DNA of 64,000 nt from Pseudomonas sp. DC1.2 (GTDB lineage: Bacteria > Pseudomonadota > Gammaproteobacteria > Pseudomonadales > Pseudomonadaceae): the NCBI RefSeq assembly GCF_034351645.1, contig NZ_CP133782.1:2485001-2549000 (forward strand), written 5' to 3'. The notes under the pieces were generated by a model that was not told the origin of the DNA, searched no databases, and worked only from the letters and a program-made list of their open reading frames with translations. Each line of letters opens with the position of its first letter. Position 1 is the stretch's first letter. Shown here one piece after another: positions 36,769 through 46,080 of this stretch. The translations under genes and the position numbers were made by a program.

Positions 36769-38931
36769 TCACTCGTCTTCCTCATGCTGCAATTCGAACA
36801 GCAGCAGCGAACGGCCGGTGACCGAATATTCATGACCAAACTCGAAGCGTTCCTGGCCGCGAATTGACGGTTGATTAGTGTCGATCATGCAGGTCCAGAA
36901 CCCGCCGTCAGGCACTTGCGGCAGCGTGAAATTGACGATGTCGTGATGAGCGTTGACCACCAGCAGCAACGTCGCATCGCCGCCCTTGCGCCGAATACCG
37001 GTTTCCTGCGCGCGGCCGTCGAGCAACATACCCATGCAGCGACCATGACTGTCCTGCCATTGCTCAATGCTCATCTCGCTGCCGCCAGGGGCCAGCCACG
37101 TGACGTCCTTGACGCCGATGTCTTCGTTATAGTTGCCCACCAAAAAACGCCCGCGCCGCAGGATCGGGTAGGCCAGGCGCAACTTGATCAGGCGTTTGAC
37201 GAATTTGAGCAAGGCCTTGCCGTCTTCACTCAAGTCCCAGTTGACCCAGCCAATGTCGCTGTCCTGGCAATAGGCATTGTTGTTGCCGTCCTGAGTGCGT
37301 GCGAATTCGTCGCCAGCGACCAGCATGGGCGTGCCTTGGGAGAGCAGCAGTGTGGCGAAGAAGTTGCGCATCTGGCGCTGGCGCAGTGCGTTGATCTGTG
37401 GGTCATCTGTCGGGCCTTCGACACCGTGGTTCCAGGACAGGTTGTTGTTGCTGCCGTCCTGGTTGTTCTCGTCGTTGGCTTCGTTGTGTTTGTCGTTGTA
37501 CGACACTAGATCGTTTAGGGTGAAACCGTCGTGAGCGGTGATGAAGTTCACCGACGAATACGGCCGCCGACCCCGTTGGTTGAACATCTCGCCGGACGCG
37601 GTCATGCGGCTGGCGAAGTCCGCGAGTTGGCCGTCGTCGCCTTTCCAGAACGCGCGCACGGTGTCGCGAAACTTGTCGTTCCATTCGACCCAGCCCGGCG
37701 GAAATTTACCTACTTGGTAACCGCCAGGACCGCAGTCCCACGGCTCGGCAATCATTTTTACCTGGCGCAATACTGGGTCTTGGCGGCAGGCCACCAGGAA
37801 GCTGTGACGTTCGTCAAAACCGTCGTGGTAGCGTCCGAGGATGGTCGCCAGGTCGAAGCGAAAACCGTCTACGTGCATTTCTGTTGCCCAGTAACGCAGC
37901 GAGTCGGTGACCATTTGCAGCACGCACGGGTGACTCAGGTCCAAGGTGTTGCCGGTGCCGGAATCATTGATGTAGAAGCGTTTGTCGTCGGGCATCAAAC
38001 GGTAGTAGGACGCGTTGTCGATGCCGCGCATGGAGAGGGTCGGGCCTTGCTCGTTGCCCTCGGCGGTGTGGTTGTAGACCACATCGAGGATCACTTCCAG
38101 ATTGGCGTCGTGCAGGTGCGCAACCATCTCCTTGAACTCGGCGATTTTGCCGCTGGCCAGGTAACGTGGGTCCGGGGCGAAAAAGGCGATGCTGTTGTAG
38201 CCCCAATAGTTGGTCATGCCTTTGTGGAGCAAGTGTTGGTCATTGACAAAGGCGTGAATCGGCAGCAGCTCAATGCTCGACACGCCCAGTTTGCGGATGT
38301 GTTCCAGCACGTCATCGACCATCAACCCAGCGAAGGTGCCGCGCACATTCTCGGGGACCGAGGGATGACGCATGCTGATGCCGCGGACATGAGTTTCATA
38401 AATGATGGTTTTGTCCCACGGCACGCTGACGCGTTGATCGTTGCCCCAGGTGTGGGCTGGGTCGATCACTTTGCATTTCGGCACGAAGGGCGCACTGTCA
38501 CGCTCGTCGAAACTGAGGTCGGCGTCGGGATGGCCGATGGTGTAGCCGAAGAGCGCTTCCGACCATTTCAATTCACCGACCAGTTGCTTGGCATACGGGT
38601 CGATCAGCAGCTTGTGGTGGTTGAAGCGATGGCCGTTGGCCGGGTCGTATGGCCCATAGACACGGTAGCCGTAGATCAGCCCTGGGTGAGCGTCGGGCAA
38701 GTAGCCATGGTAGATCTCGTCGGTGTATTCCGGCAGTTCAATGCGCTCGAGTTCCACCTCGCCGGTGTTGTCGAAGATACACAGTTCGACCTTGGTGGCG
38801 TTGGCGGAGAACAGCGCGAAGTTCACCCCCAGGCCATCCCAGGTCGCGCCGAGCGGGAAGGGCAAACCTTCACGGATTCGCGAGGCCTCGACTTGAGACT
38901 CCGGCGCGGCGACTTTCTTTGGATGGGTCAT
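36769..38931 (-). CDS. glgX: glycogen debranching enzyme (GlgX/TreX)
   Basis: 720 residues from ATG 38931 (MTHPKKVAAPESQ) with CAGGAGCATTT upstream. It has the CBM48 module (GLPFPLGATWDGLGVNFALF) and the GH13_11 barrel with nucleophile in GFRFDLATILGRYHDGF, acid in IAEPWDCGPGGYQVGKFPPG and D in ITAHDGFTLNDLVSYNDKHN. It hydrolyses alpha-1,6 branches, giving linear maltooligosaccharides for TreY/TreZ and MalQ. It is the first gene of a string that continues into the acyl-CoA dehydrogenase, PIG-L and NodS-like genes with one-base or overlapping junctions. Confidence 0.97.
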   Translation of the reverse strand: MTHPKKVAAPESQVEASRIREGLPFPLGATWDGLGVNFALFSANATKVELCIFDNTGEVELERIELPEYTDEIYHGYLPDAHPGLIYGYRVYGPYDPANGHRFNHHKLLIDPYAKQLVGELKWSEALFGYTIGHPDADLSFDERDSAPFVPKCKVIDPAHTWGNDQRVSVPWDKTIIYETHVRGISMRHPSVPENVRGTFAGLMVDDVLEHIRKLGVSSIELLPIHAFVNDQHLLHKGMTNYWGYNSIAFFAPDPRYLASGKIAEFKEMVAHLHDANLEVILDVVYNHTAEGNEQGPTLSMRGIDNASYYRLMPDDKRFYINDSGTGNTLDLSHPCVLQMVTDSLRYWATEMHVDGFRFDLATILGRYHDGFDERHSFLVACRQDPVLRQVKMIAEPWDCGPGGYQVGKFPPGWVEWNDKFRDTVRAFWKGDDGQLADFASRMTASGEMFNQRGRRPYSSVNFITAHDGFTLNDLVSYNDKHNEANDENNQDGSNNNLSWNHGVEGPTDDPQINALRQRQMRNFFATLLLSQGTPMLVAGDEFARTQDGNNNAYCQDSDIGWVNWDLSEDGKALLKFVKRLIKLRLAYPILRRGRFLVGNYNEDIGVKDVTWLAPGGSEMSIEQWQDSHGRCMGMLLDGRAQETGIRRKGGDATLLLVVNAHHDIVNFTLPQVPDGGFWTCMIDTNQPSIRGQERFEFGHEYSVTGRSLLLFELQHEEDE

Positions 38932-39004
38932 AAATGCTCCTGCACATAGGGGTAACAACTAAGGGAATAAATACGGGCTCTTTTTGAGGGCGAGCGCTCC
39001 CCCG

Positions 39005-39024
39005 GTGGCGAGCGAACTCGCCAC
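39005..39024. repeat. REP-like hairpin between DUF2934 gene and glgX
   Basis: GTGGCGAG and CTCGCCAC form a perfect 8-bp stem around CGAA, the sort of GGCGAGC-type palindrome repeated between Pseudomonas genes. There is no T-run on the minus strand, so it is not a typical terminator; it may stabilise the upstream mRNA. Confidence 0.55.
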
Positions 39025-39053
39025 GACGTCAATCGAAAATAATGGGTAAAGCG

Positions 39054-39371
39054 TTAGACAGCGGGTGGTTTGCGCGTTGTTCGAGGCTTTTTCTCGGCGG
39101 CTTTTTCACCCGGCGGAACTACTTTCGACGCGGCAGCAGGTTTAGCCTTGGTTTTCGGCTCGACCGCTTTCACATCCGCCTTGCCGGCAGGTGCCTTGCT
39201 CGCAGCGGTTTTGCTTGCCGCGGCTTTGGGCGATTTTTTAGGGGCCAAGGCTTCGGCTTCGGCCAGTTTGCGCGCCATCTCCCAATGGCGAGCTTCATGG
39301 CCTTCGGGCTGACCTTCGGACTCCCAGATCTGATAGGCGAATTCGCGGATGCGTTTATCGTCGGTGCTCAT
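39054..39371 (-). CDS. DUF2934 protein with Lys/Ala/Pro-rich tail
   Basis: 105 residues. The first 40 match the DUF2934 pattern (DKRIREFAYQIWESEGQPEG, HEARHWEMARKLAEAEA). The rest is a low-complexity tail of Lys, Ala, Pro and Thr (PKAAASKTAASKAPAGKADV), basic and probably disordered, as in histone-like tails. AGGAGCATTGCG precedes the ATG, and the gene lies 21 bases after treY. The same position (between treY and glgX) is occupied by a DUF2934 gene in P. aeruginosa, so a link to trehalose/glucan metabolism or stress is likely but undefined. Confidence 0.9.
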   Translation of the reverse strand: MSTDDKRIREFAYQIWESEGQPEGHEARHWEMARKLAEAEALAPKKSPKAAASKTAASKAPAGKADVKAVEPKTKAKPAAASKVVPPGEKAAEKKPRTTRKPPAV

Positions 39372-39392
39372 CGCAATGCTCCTGAACTGAAC

Positions 39393-42188
39393 TCAAGTAT
39401 CGGTACTTTGGATAAAGAGATTGACCGGAAAATTTCCCAGCGCGTCGCTGATGTTCAGCTCCCTGTTTTTTGTGACTGTGACGTTTGCAAAAAGTCCCTT
39501 TAGATTTTCGTCAGAGGCGGCGAACGGTAGCTTGACCCTCGTATCGCCCCACAGCAGCGCGTCAATCTGTGGGTGGGCACTGTTTTTCAGCAGTTCGGCG
39601 CTGCGTATCGGCACGATCACGATGGCCCGCGTACCGGCATGGGCACGCACAAACGCGAGCACACGATGCGCCTGGCTGCCAATGACCTCCAAGTGCTGGT
39701 ACGTCCCTCGGCGAAACAACTCGGCCTGTTCGGTGCGGCGACGCAACGTGCGGGCGATCAGGGTTTGCTTGATGCGCCCATCACGCCAGTTCGCCAACAA
39801 TTCGGGCAGGTGCAACGGGGCCTCTAACGCTTGTTGACGGCTGTGATAGTCCACCGGCCGACGATTGTCCGGGTCCACCAGGCTGAAATCCCAGAAGTCA
39901 TTGCCCTGATACAGATCGGGGATGCCCGGCACGGTCATTCGCAGCAACGTTTGCGCCAAGCTGTTGAGCGCACCGGGCGCAGCGAGGCTCTGCACGGCCT
40001 GGTCCAAGGCTTTGCGCAACGGTGCGCCCTCGGGGCTCAACAACAGGCGTTGGATAAACGCTTCGGTCGCCTGCTCGTAGGCGTCGCTTGGTGCGCTCCA
40101 ACTGCTTTGCAACTTGGCTTCACGTAAGGCTTTGCGTTGCCACTGCCAGAGGCGTTTGGCGTAGTCCTCGAGCGCGGGCAGGTCGTCGCTGCGCAGGTTC
40201 AGGGGCCAACTGCCGAGGAGCGCTTGATAGAGGATCAGCTCATCGCCAGCCGACGGTATTTGCGCATCAGTGCGCAGCGATTTAGCCAGGGCGCTCCACT
40301 GCGCAACCTGCTCGGCATACCACGCACCGCGTTCGCTCAGTACGGCCAATCGCGCGCGGGTGTCTTCGCCGCGTTTGTGGTCGTGGGTGGCGGTGGTGAG
40401 CAGGTTGTCTGGGAACGCTTGCAGGCGGTAGGTGCAGGCGGCATGGAAATCCGCCACCGGCGCACTGAATTGTTCAGTGCTGAAACCCACGTCATTTCGC
40501 GAAAGCACGACCGCCGAACGATAGAACGCGGTGTCTTCTACGGCCTTGGCCGCCGCCGGCGAGGTCAGTTGCTGAAAGCGCACGCAGGCATGCTTGAGCC
40601 TTTTGCGCGCGCGGCCCACCGGGCGTTTGCGCCACGGTTCGCCGCCAAGCCAGCCGGCCAGGCAGTCGAGTACCGGCCAGTCGGCCTCGCTGAGGGTTTG
40701 CCGTGCACCGTCCATAGCCTGTTGGAAAAACTTCTCGTCCTGGGCGGAGCGCCCAAGCGAGCTGATGTACGTGCGGTACACCGGAAAATGCACGATCAGT
40801 GCTTGTAGCGCCCGACGAATAGCGCCGAGGGTCAGGTCACGGGTCATCAAGTCGTCCCTTGCCACTTGCAGCAAAGCTTGGGCGACGCTTTCGAAGTCCC
40901 CGGCCAACGAGCCGTTGAGGATCTGCTGGCGTGCCAGGTGTGCCTCCTGGATAAACTCGGCGGGGCGTTCGCTGTGTTGGCTCCACAGTTCTCCCAGTGG
41001 TTGTGCGCCGGTGGGATCGTGCTGCAGCAACGATAATTGGTTCATGAACTCGTAACCAGTGGTGCCATCCACTGACCAGTCGCGGTGCAGGGTTTCACCT
41101 TCTCCGAGGATCTTTTCGACATAGATCGGCAGGTGCCGTCCCGGCGCCAGGCTGTCAACCCGACGCCGCAACTTGCGGCAGTAACCGCGAGGGTCAGCCA
41201 GACCATCGATGTGGTCGATGCGCAGCCCATCCACCAGACCTTCGGCGATCAACTGAAAAATTTTTGCATGGGTCGCTTCGAAGACTGCCGACCGTTCAAC
41301 CCGCAGCCCCCCGAGTTCGTTGACATCAAAAAAGCGCCGCCAATTGATATCGTCCGCTGCGGTGCGCCAACTGGCCAGGCGATAACTTTGGCGTTCCAGC
41401 AGTGAGTGCAGACGGGCAAAGCCTTCAGGCGTGAGCGAGTCGTAAGCGTCAAGCGTTTGCTGGAGCGCGTGAACAATCGCCGGGCTCTCGCCCAGCGCAA
41501 CCAACTCCTCCTGAAGCGGCGTCGCCAAGCGATGGGCATCGCTTTGATAGTTCAGGGTGCTGAAGCGCTCAGCGAGGGACCTAAGCTGTTCGTGCTGTTG
41601 ACCCGTCAATGGCGCGTTGGTTTTGAGCAGTTCGCCATAGTCCTTGGGGCAAATCGGAAAGTGATGGTCGTAGTGTTCGACATAAAACGCGCCGTGCTGC
41701 GCATCAAAGCGCAGGGTCAACGTGCCTTCCTGCAGGGCAACGCCGTAGTCGCTGCCCAGAAACGGCAACAGCAATTGGCCTGCCATCAGCGGGTCGGGCG
41801 AATGCCACTGGATGTCAAAAAATTCGCTATACGGGCTCAGGCGCCCCCAGGCCAGCAAGTCCAGCCACCACGGATTGTCGCTGCCACCGACGGCCATGTG
41901 GTTGGAGACGATATCGAGGATCAGTCCCATGCGTTGCTTACGCAATGCATCGACCAGCCTGCGCAGCGCGGCTTCACCGCCCAGTTGCGGGTTGACTGTA
42001 GTCGGGTCCACCACGTCGTAGCCGTGCATGGAGCCGGCGCGTGCGCTGAGCAACGGCGAGGCGTAGACATGACTGATGCCCAGTTGGGCAAAGTACGGCA
42101 CCAGCGGCACCGCATCATCCAGGGTGAAGTCCTTGTGAAACTGCAGCCGCAGGGTGGCTCTCAACGGTTGGGTAAGTGTCGGGTTCAT
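39393..42188 (-). CDS. treY: maltooligosyl trehalose synthase
   Basis: TreY converts the reducing end of maltooligosaccharides to a trehalose linkage. At 931 residues it is at the long end of the family. Motifs include LRLQFHKDFTLDDAVPLVPY, HVYASPLLSARAGSMHGYDV, the nucleophile region DGLRIDHIDGLADP, VEKILGEGE, TATHDHKRGEDTRARLAVLS and VPGIPDLYQGNDFWDFSLVD. Its ATG overlaps the malQ stop in ATGA. It works with TreZ, two genes upstream, to release trehalose from glucan. Confidence 0.97.
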   Translation of the reverse strand: MNPTLTQPLRATLRLQFHKDFTLDDAVPLVPYFAQLGISHVYASPLLSARAGSMHGYDVVDPTTVNPQLGGEAALRRLVDALRKQRMGLILDIVSNHMAVGGSDNPWWLDLLAWGRLSPYSEFFDIQWHSPDPLMAGQLLLPFLGSDYGVALQEGTLTLRFDAQHGAFYVEHYDHHFPICPKDYGELLKTNAPLTGQQHEQLRSLAERFSTLNYQSDAHRLATPLQEELVALGESPAIVHALQQTLDAYDSLTPEGFARLHSLLERQSYRLASWRTAADDINWRRFFDVNELGGLRVERSAVFEATHAKIFQLIAEGLVDGLRIDHIDGLADPRGYCRKLRRRVDSLAPGRHLPIYVEKILGEGETLHRDWSVDGTTGYEFMNQLSLLQHDPTGAQPLGELWSQHSERPAEFIQEAHLARQQILNGSLAGDFESVAQALLQVARDDLMTRDLTLGAIRRALQALIVHFPVYRTYISSLGRSAQDEKFFQQAMDGARQTLSEADWPVLDCLAGWLGGEPWRKRPVGRARKRLKHACVRFQQLTSPAAAKAVEDTAFYRSAVVLSRNDVGFSTEQFSAPVADFHAACTYRLQAFPDNLLTTATHDHKRGEDTRARLAVLSERGAWYAEQVAQWSALAKSLRTDAQIPSAGDELILYQALLGSWPLNLRSDDLPALEDYAKRLWQWQRKALREAKLQSSWSAPSDAYEQATEAFIQRLLLSPEGAPLRKALDQAVQSLAAPGALNSLAQTLLRMTVPGIPDLYQGNDFWDFSLVDPDNRRPVDYHSRQQALEAPLHLPELLANWRDGRIKQTLIARTLRRRTEQAELFRRGTYQHLEVIGSQAHRVLAFVRAHAGTRAIVIVPIRSAELLKNSAHPQIDALLWGDTRVKLPFAASDENLKGLFANVTVTKNRELNISDALGNFPVNLFIQSTDT

Positions 42189-44263
42189 TGGTCACGCTCG
42201 GCGGCCTGAAGTCGGGCGCAGGCAAGCAGTTCCAGGCGTCTTGCGGCGTCCGGACTGTCGAGTAAGGCGTCGCTGTTGCCGGGCAGGCGTCGCGACCAGT
42301 TAGGGTGGGTGTCAGTGGTGCCAGGCAGGTTGGCCTGTTGCTCAATACCCAAGGCGTCCTCCAGTGGCAACAACACCAAGGGCGCACGTGTGTGGCCAAG
42401 GAAACGCACGCTGGCGTCGAGTACCTGATCGGTTTCGTGGGACTCTTCACGAAAGTTCTGTGGGTCTTGGCGCAGTTCCCGGCGCAAGCCTTCACGCTCC
42501 CGCTCGCGGTGGTGCCGCCATTCGATTTCAGCGTTTGCGTCGATCAGGCCCAAGCGCGCGTTCCAGTCGATATCCCGCCCGTGCCACCAGCCGTTGAGCG
42601 TGGGCAGGTCATGGGTGCTGGTGGTGGCGAGCGCGTTGTCCGGCCAGTCGAGAATCGGCTTGAAGTGGGCGTTATCCTGTTCAAACAGCAGCACGCGCAT
42701 GCCGAGGATCGAGCGCGCAATGAGTTTCTCGCGCAGGCCGTCTGGCACGGTGCCAAGGTCCTCCCCCAGAACGATGGCGTGATGACGGTGGGATTCGAGG
42801 CTCAGCAAGCGCAGCAAGTCATCCACTGGGTAATACAAATAAGCCCCGTCGCTCGGTGGCGCGCCATTGGGGATCACCCAAAGCCTTTGCAGGCCCATGA
42901 CATGATCGATCCGCAGGCCTGCGGCGTGAGCGAAGTTGGCTCGCAGCATTTCGATGAAGGCGCGAAAGCCGTTGCGCACCAAGCCTTCCGGGGAAAATGC
43001 CGAAATGCCCCAGCCCTGGCCCGAGCGGTTGAGGATGTCCGGTGGTGCGCCCACGGTCAGGGACGCGAGCAATTCGTCCTGCCGGCTCCAGGCCTGGCTG
43101 CCGCCACCGTCGGCGCCCACGGCGAGGTCGGCGATCAGGCCAATCCGCATGCCCGCACCGCGAGCGGCGCTTTGCGCGCGTTCCAGGCCGCGGGCGATCA
43201 GCCACTGGCAAAACGCGAAGAAGCCAATGCGCCCCGCGTTCTCTTCGGCAAAATGCGCGAGTGCAACGCTTCGCGGATCGCGCCACTGTTCGGGCCATTC
43301 ACGCCAGTCCAGGGCATCGCCGCTGGCGGCGCGCGCTTCTTGAATGGCTTCGAAGCGACAGTGGTTTTCCAGGGCTTCGCCGCCGGTATGGCGGAAACTG
43401 CTGAAGTCTTCATGCAGCGGATGCTGGCCCTGAACAAAGCCTTCGTAGAGCGCTTGCAACAGTCGATGCTTGGCTTCGGCGGCGGCGGGCCAATCGATCA
43501 GAGGCAAGGCTTCCAGGTGTTGCAGTTGTTCGCCAAGCCCGGCGGCCTCAATCGCATCGCGTAAGGCCCGCTCACCCAGAATCGCCCCGGGGGCGGCATA
43601 CAGGCTATTGAGGAATAACCGACTGGAAGGTGAATAAGGGCTGTAGCGCTGGGTGTCGCTACTGAACATCGCATGCAGTGGGCTGATGGCCAAGGCCTCG
43701 GCGCCGCGTTCACCGGCCGAGCGGGCCAGGTTTTCAAGCGCCAGGGTGTCGCCGAAACCGCCATCTCCGGGGCGACGCAACGAATACAGCTGCACGCTCA
43801 GGCCCCATGTGCGCGGGATCGCGCTGTCGACTGCATCGCCGACGCTGTAGCAGCGCTCAGGCGCCACGGCCAGGGTGAAGGCCTGCCCATCAATGGTGAC
43901 GTGCTGATAGCCGACCGGAATCAAACCGGGCAATACCGCTTCGGCATCAAGTTTGAGGTGCAGCCGCGAGCCGTCTTCGAGGTGAATTTCGCAAGGGGTT
44001 TCGGGTTCGAAATAGCGTGCAAGGTCGATGCCCGTGCCAACGTCAGCGGTGATCAGCGGCGGCAGGTGCCGGGTCTGTTGCACCTGCTGCAATTGCAGCA
44101 GGCTGGCGTCGATTTCCTGAGCCGTGCCGGCCGGGTGGCCCAGCCCGGTCAAGACGCTGCGCAGCACTGGCGCGGCGACTTTCTGTGGGCGACCGTTGGC
44201 ATCGATCCAGTCGACGGCCAGGCCAGCACGGCTGGCCAGTATTTCCAGTTGCGCATCGCTCAT
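42185..44263 (-). CDS. malQ: 4-alpha-glucanotransferase (amylomaltase)
   Basis: 692 residues, the size of E. coli MalQ. GH77 signatures are WGLSVQLYSLRR, nucleophile D in GLRIDHVMGLQRLWVIPNG, acid E in VLGEDLGTVPDGLREKL and D in TSTHDLPTLNGWWHGRDI. It disproportionates maltooligosaccharides and so recycles the short chains left by TreY/TreZ and GlgX. It overlaps treZ and treY by ATGA at both ends. Confidence 0.96.
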   Translation of the reverse strand: MSDAQLEILASRAGLAVDWIDANGRPQKVAAPVLRSVLTGLGHPAGTAQEIDASLLQLQQVQQTRHLPPLITADVGTGIDLARYFEPETPCEIHLEDGSRLHLKLDAEAVLPGLIPVGYQHVTIDGQAFTLAVAPERCYSVGDAVDSAIPRTWGLSVQLYSLRRPGDGGFGDTLALENLARSAGERGAEALAISPLHAMFSSDTQRYSPYSPSSRLFLNSLYAAPGAILGERALRDAIEAAGLGEQLQHLEALPLIDWPAAAEAKHRLLQALYEGFVQGQHPLHEDFSSFRHTGGEALENHCRFEAIQEARAASGDALDWREWPEQWRDPRSVALAHFAEENAGRIGFFAFCQWLIARGLERAQSAARGAGMRIGLIADLAVGADGGGSQAWSRQDELLASLTVGAPPDILNRSGQGWGISAFSPEGLVRNGFRAFIEMLRANFAHAAGLRIDHVMGLQRLWVIPNGAPPSDGAYLYYPVDDLLRLLSLESHRHHAIVLGEDLGTVPDGLREKLIARSILGMRVLLFEQDNAHFKPILDWPDNALATTSTHDLPTLNGWWHGRDIDWNARLGLIDANAEIEWRHHREREREGLRRELRQDPQNFREESHETDQVLDASVRFLGHTRAPLVLLPLEDALGIEQQANLPGTTDTHPNWSRRLPGNSDALLDSPDAARRLELLACARLQAAERDQ

Positions 44264-46065
44264 GGGCGCTCTCCATCCGGGGGTAGCAAAGGGGCTGCGG
44301 CTGTGAGGCTAACGAGCGCGCAATACGGGGCGAGAATGCCTTGGTCCAGCAGGCGGGCTGAGCGTGGCGGGTGTTCGAACAGCAGCGTAGCGCCGGCCTG
44401 TGGGGTGTGGACCACAGCGGTCTCGTTGAGGTTCAGGTCAATGCGCAGTTGAGCACCATCGCCCATTCGCCAACGCGCGGTGACGGCACCGTTGGCCAAT
44501 ACTTCGGCGCCCAAGGCGCAGGCACCGGGCAGGCGAGGGCTTATTTCGCGCTGGCGCAGTTGCAGCAACTGGCGATACAGGTCGTACATGTCACGTTGTT
44601 CCGATGGCCCGTCCGAGTGGAGTGTGGGCCGCGAGGCTGCAAAGGTCTGCGGTGCATTCGGGTCGGGAATCTGTGCCCGTTTTTGCGGATCTTTAAAGGC
44701 ACTGAAGGCGGCGAATTCATTGCGTCGACCCTCGCGCACGCACTCCGCCAACTCGCCGTGGTGACTGGTGAAAAACAGGAACGGTTGTTCGGCGGCGAAC
44801 TCATCGCCCATGAACAGGAGCGGGATCATCGGCGACAATAACAGCAATGCAGTGGCCGCTTTTATCGCGTCGGGGTGGGCCAGTTGGTGCAGCCGCTCGC
44901 CAAAGGCGCGGTTACCGATCTGATCGTGATTTTGCAGAAACAGCACGAAAGCACTCGGCGGCAAATGGCCGCTGGGCTCGCCGCGCGGTGTGCCATGCCG
45001 GGTGATGTGCCCCTGGAAAACGAAGCCCTGACTCAGGCAGCGTGCCAGTTGCTCGGTGGGTTGGTGGGCATAGTCTTCGTAATAAGCGTCGGTTTCACCG
45101 GTCAGCAGCACATGCAGGGCGTTATGCCCGTCGTCGTTCCACTGTGCGTCAAACCCTTGCTCCAGCAGGCTGGCCTCATTGTGTTCGTTTTCCACGGTGA
45201 GCCAGACGTGGCGTGCCGCGTCGGTCTGTTGGCGCACACGTTGTGCCAGCTCCGGGAGAAAATCCGGGTCTTCAATGGCATGCACCGCGTCCAGGCGTAA
45301 ACCGTCGAAGCGGTATTCCAGCAACCACATCAGCGCGTTTTCGATGAAGAAATCCCGCACTTCGCGTCGGCGAAAATCGATGGCGGCGCCCCACGGCGTA
45401 TGCTTGTCCTCGCGAAAGAAGCCCTTGGCATAACGATGCAGGTAATTACCGTCCGGGCCAAAGTGGTTGTAGACCACATCAAGAATGACCGCCAAGCCAT
45501 GGCCGTGGGCGGCATCAATCAGGTGTTTGAGTTGGTCGGGGGTGCCATAGGAGGCTTGCGGGGCGAACGGCAAAACGCCGTCGTAACCCCAGTTTCGCGT
45601 GCTGGGAAACTGCGCCAGGGGCATCAGTTCGATGGCGGTGATGCCCAATTCGACGAGCCGTGTCAGGTGTTGCTCGACCTCGCTGAAGCCGCCGAGCGCC
45701 CCGACGTGTAACTCATAGATCACCGCCTCGCTCCAGGGCCGGCCGCGCCAGGCGCTGTGCTGCCATTGATAAGCAACAGGGTCGACGACCACGCTATGGC
45801 TATCGATATCACCGGCCTGTGCCCTGGATGCGGGGTCTGGCACCTCAAGTTCGCCATCAATGTTGAAGCGATAGCGCGTCCCGGCGGGGCAGCGGGCATT
45901 GATCACAAACCAGCCATCGGCCTGAGGCAACAGCGGTAAGGATTGTCCATCGTCCAGTTCGAGACTGACGTAAAACGCATCTGGCGCCCACAAGGCAAAA
46001 CGCGTGTGCTCGGCGTTCAGCATGATTGCGCCGTGGGGCCAGGTTTCAAGGGTCCGTAACGGCAT
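44260..46065 (-). CDS. treZ: maltooligosyl trehalose trehalohydrolase
   Basis: 601 residues. TreZ hydrolyses the bond next to the terminal trehalosyl unit made by TreY, releasing trehalose. An N-terminal E-set domain (TRFALWAPDAFYVSLELDDG) precedes the GH13_10 barrel: VIYELHVGALGGF, nucleophile in GLRLDAVHAIEDPDF, acid in LTVENEHNEASLLEQGFDAQ and LFLQNHDQIGNRAFG. TAGAGGCTTTCAACG before the ATG holds the ribosome site; the glgA stop is 15 bases away. Confidence 0.96.
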   Translation of the reverse strand: MPLRTLETWPHGAIMLNAEHTRFALWAPDAFYVSLELDDGQSLPLLPQADGWFVINARCPAGTRYRFNIDGELEVPDPASRAQAGDIDSHSVVVDPVAYQWQHSAWRGRPWSEAVIYELHVGALGGFSEVEQHLTRLVELGITAIELMPLAQFPSTRNWGYDGVLPFAPQASYGTPDQLKHLIDAAHGHGLAVILDVVYNHFGPDGNYLHRYAKGFFREDKHTPWGAAIDFRRREVRDFFIENALMWLLEYRFDGLRLDAVHAIEDPDFLPELAQRVRQQTDAARHVWLTVENEHNEASLLEQGFDAQWNDDGHNALHVLLTGETDAYYEDYAHQPTEQLARCLSQGFVFQGHITRHGTPRGEPSGHLPPSAFVLFLQNHDQIGNRAFGERLHQLAHPDAIKAATALLLLSPMIPLLFMGDEFAAEQPFLFFTSHHGELAECVREGRRNEFAAFSAFKDPQKRAQIPDPNAPQTFAASRPTLHSDGPSEQRDMYDLYRQLLQLRQREISPRLPGACALGAEVLANGAVTARWRMGDGAQLRIDLNLNETAVVHTPQAGATLLFEHPPRSARLLDQGILAPYCALVSLTAAAPLLPPDGERP

Positions 46066-46080
46066 CGTTGAAAGCCTCTA

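Noticed and set aside
37531..38949. 472-codon plus-strand frame opposite glgX
   Set aside because: Antisense shadow; glgX on the minus strand has all catalytic motifs.
42305..43564. 419-codon plus-strand frame opposite malQ
   Set aside because: Antisense shadow without recognisable motifs.
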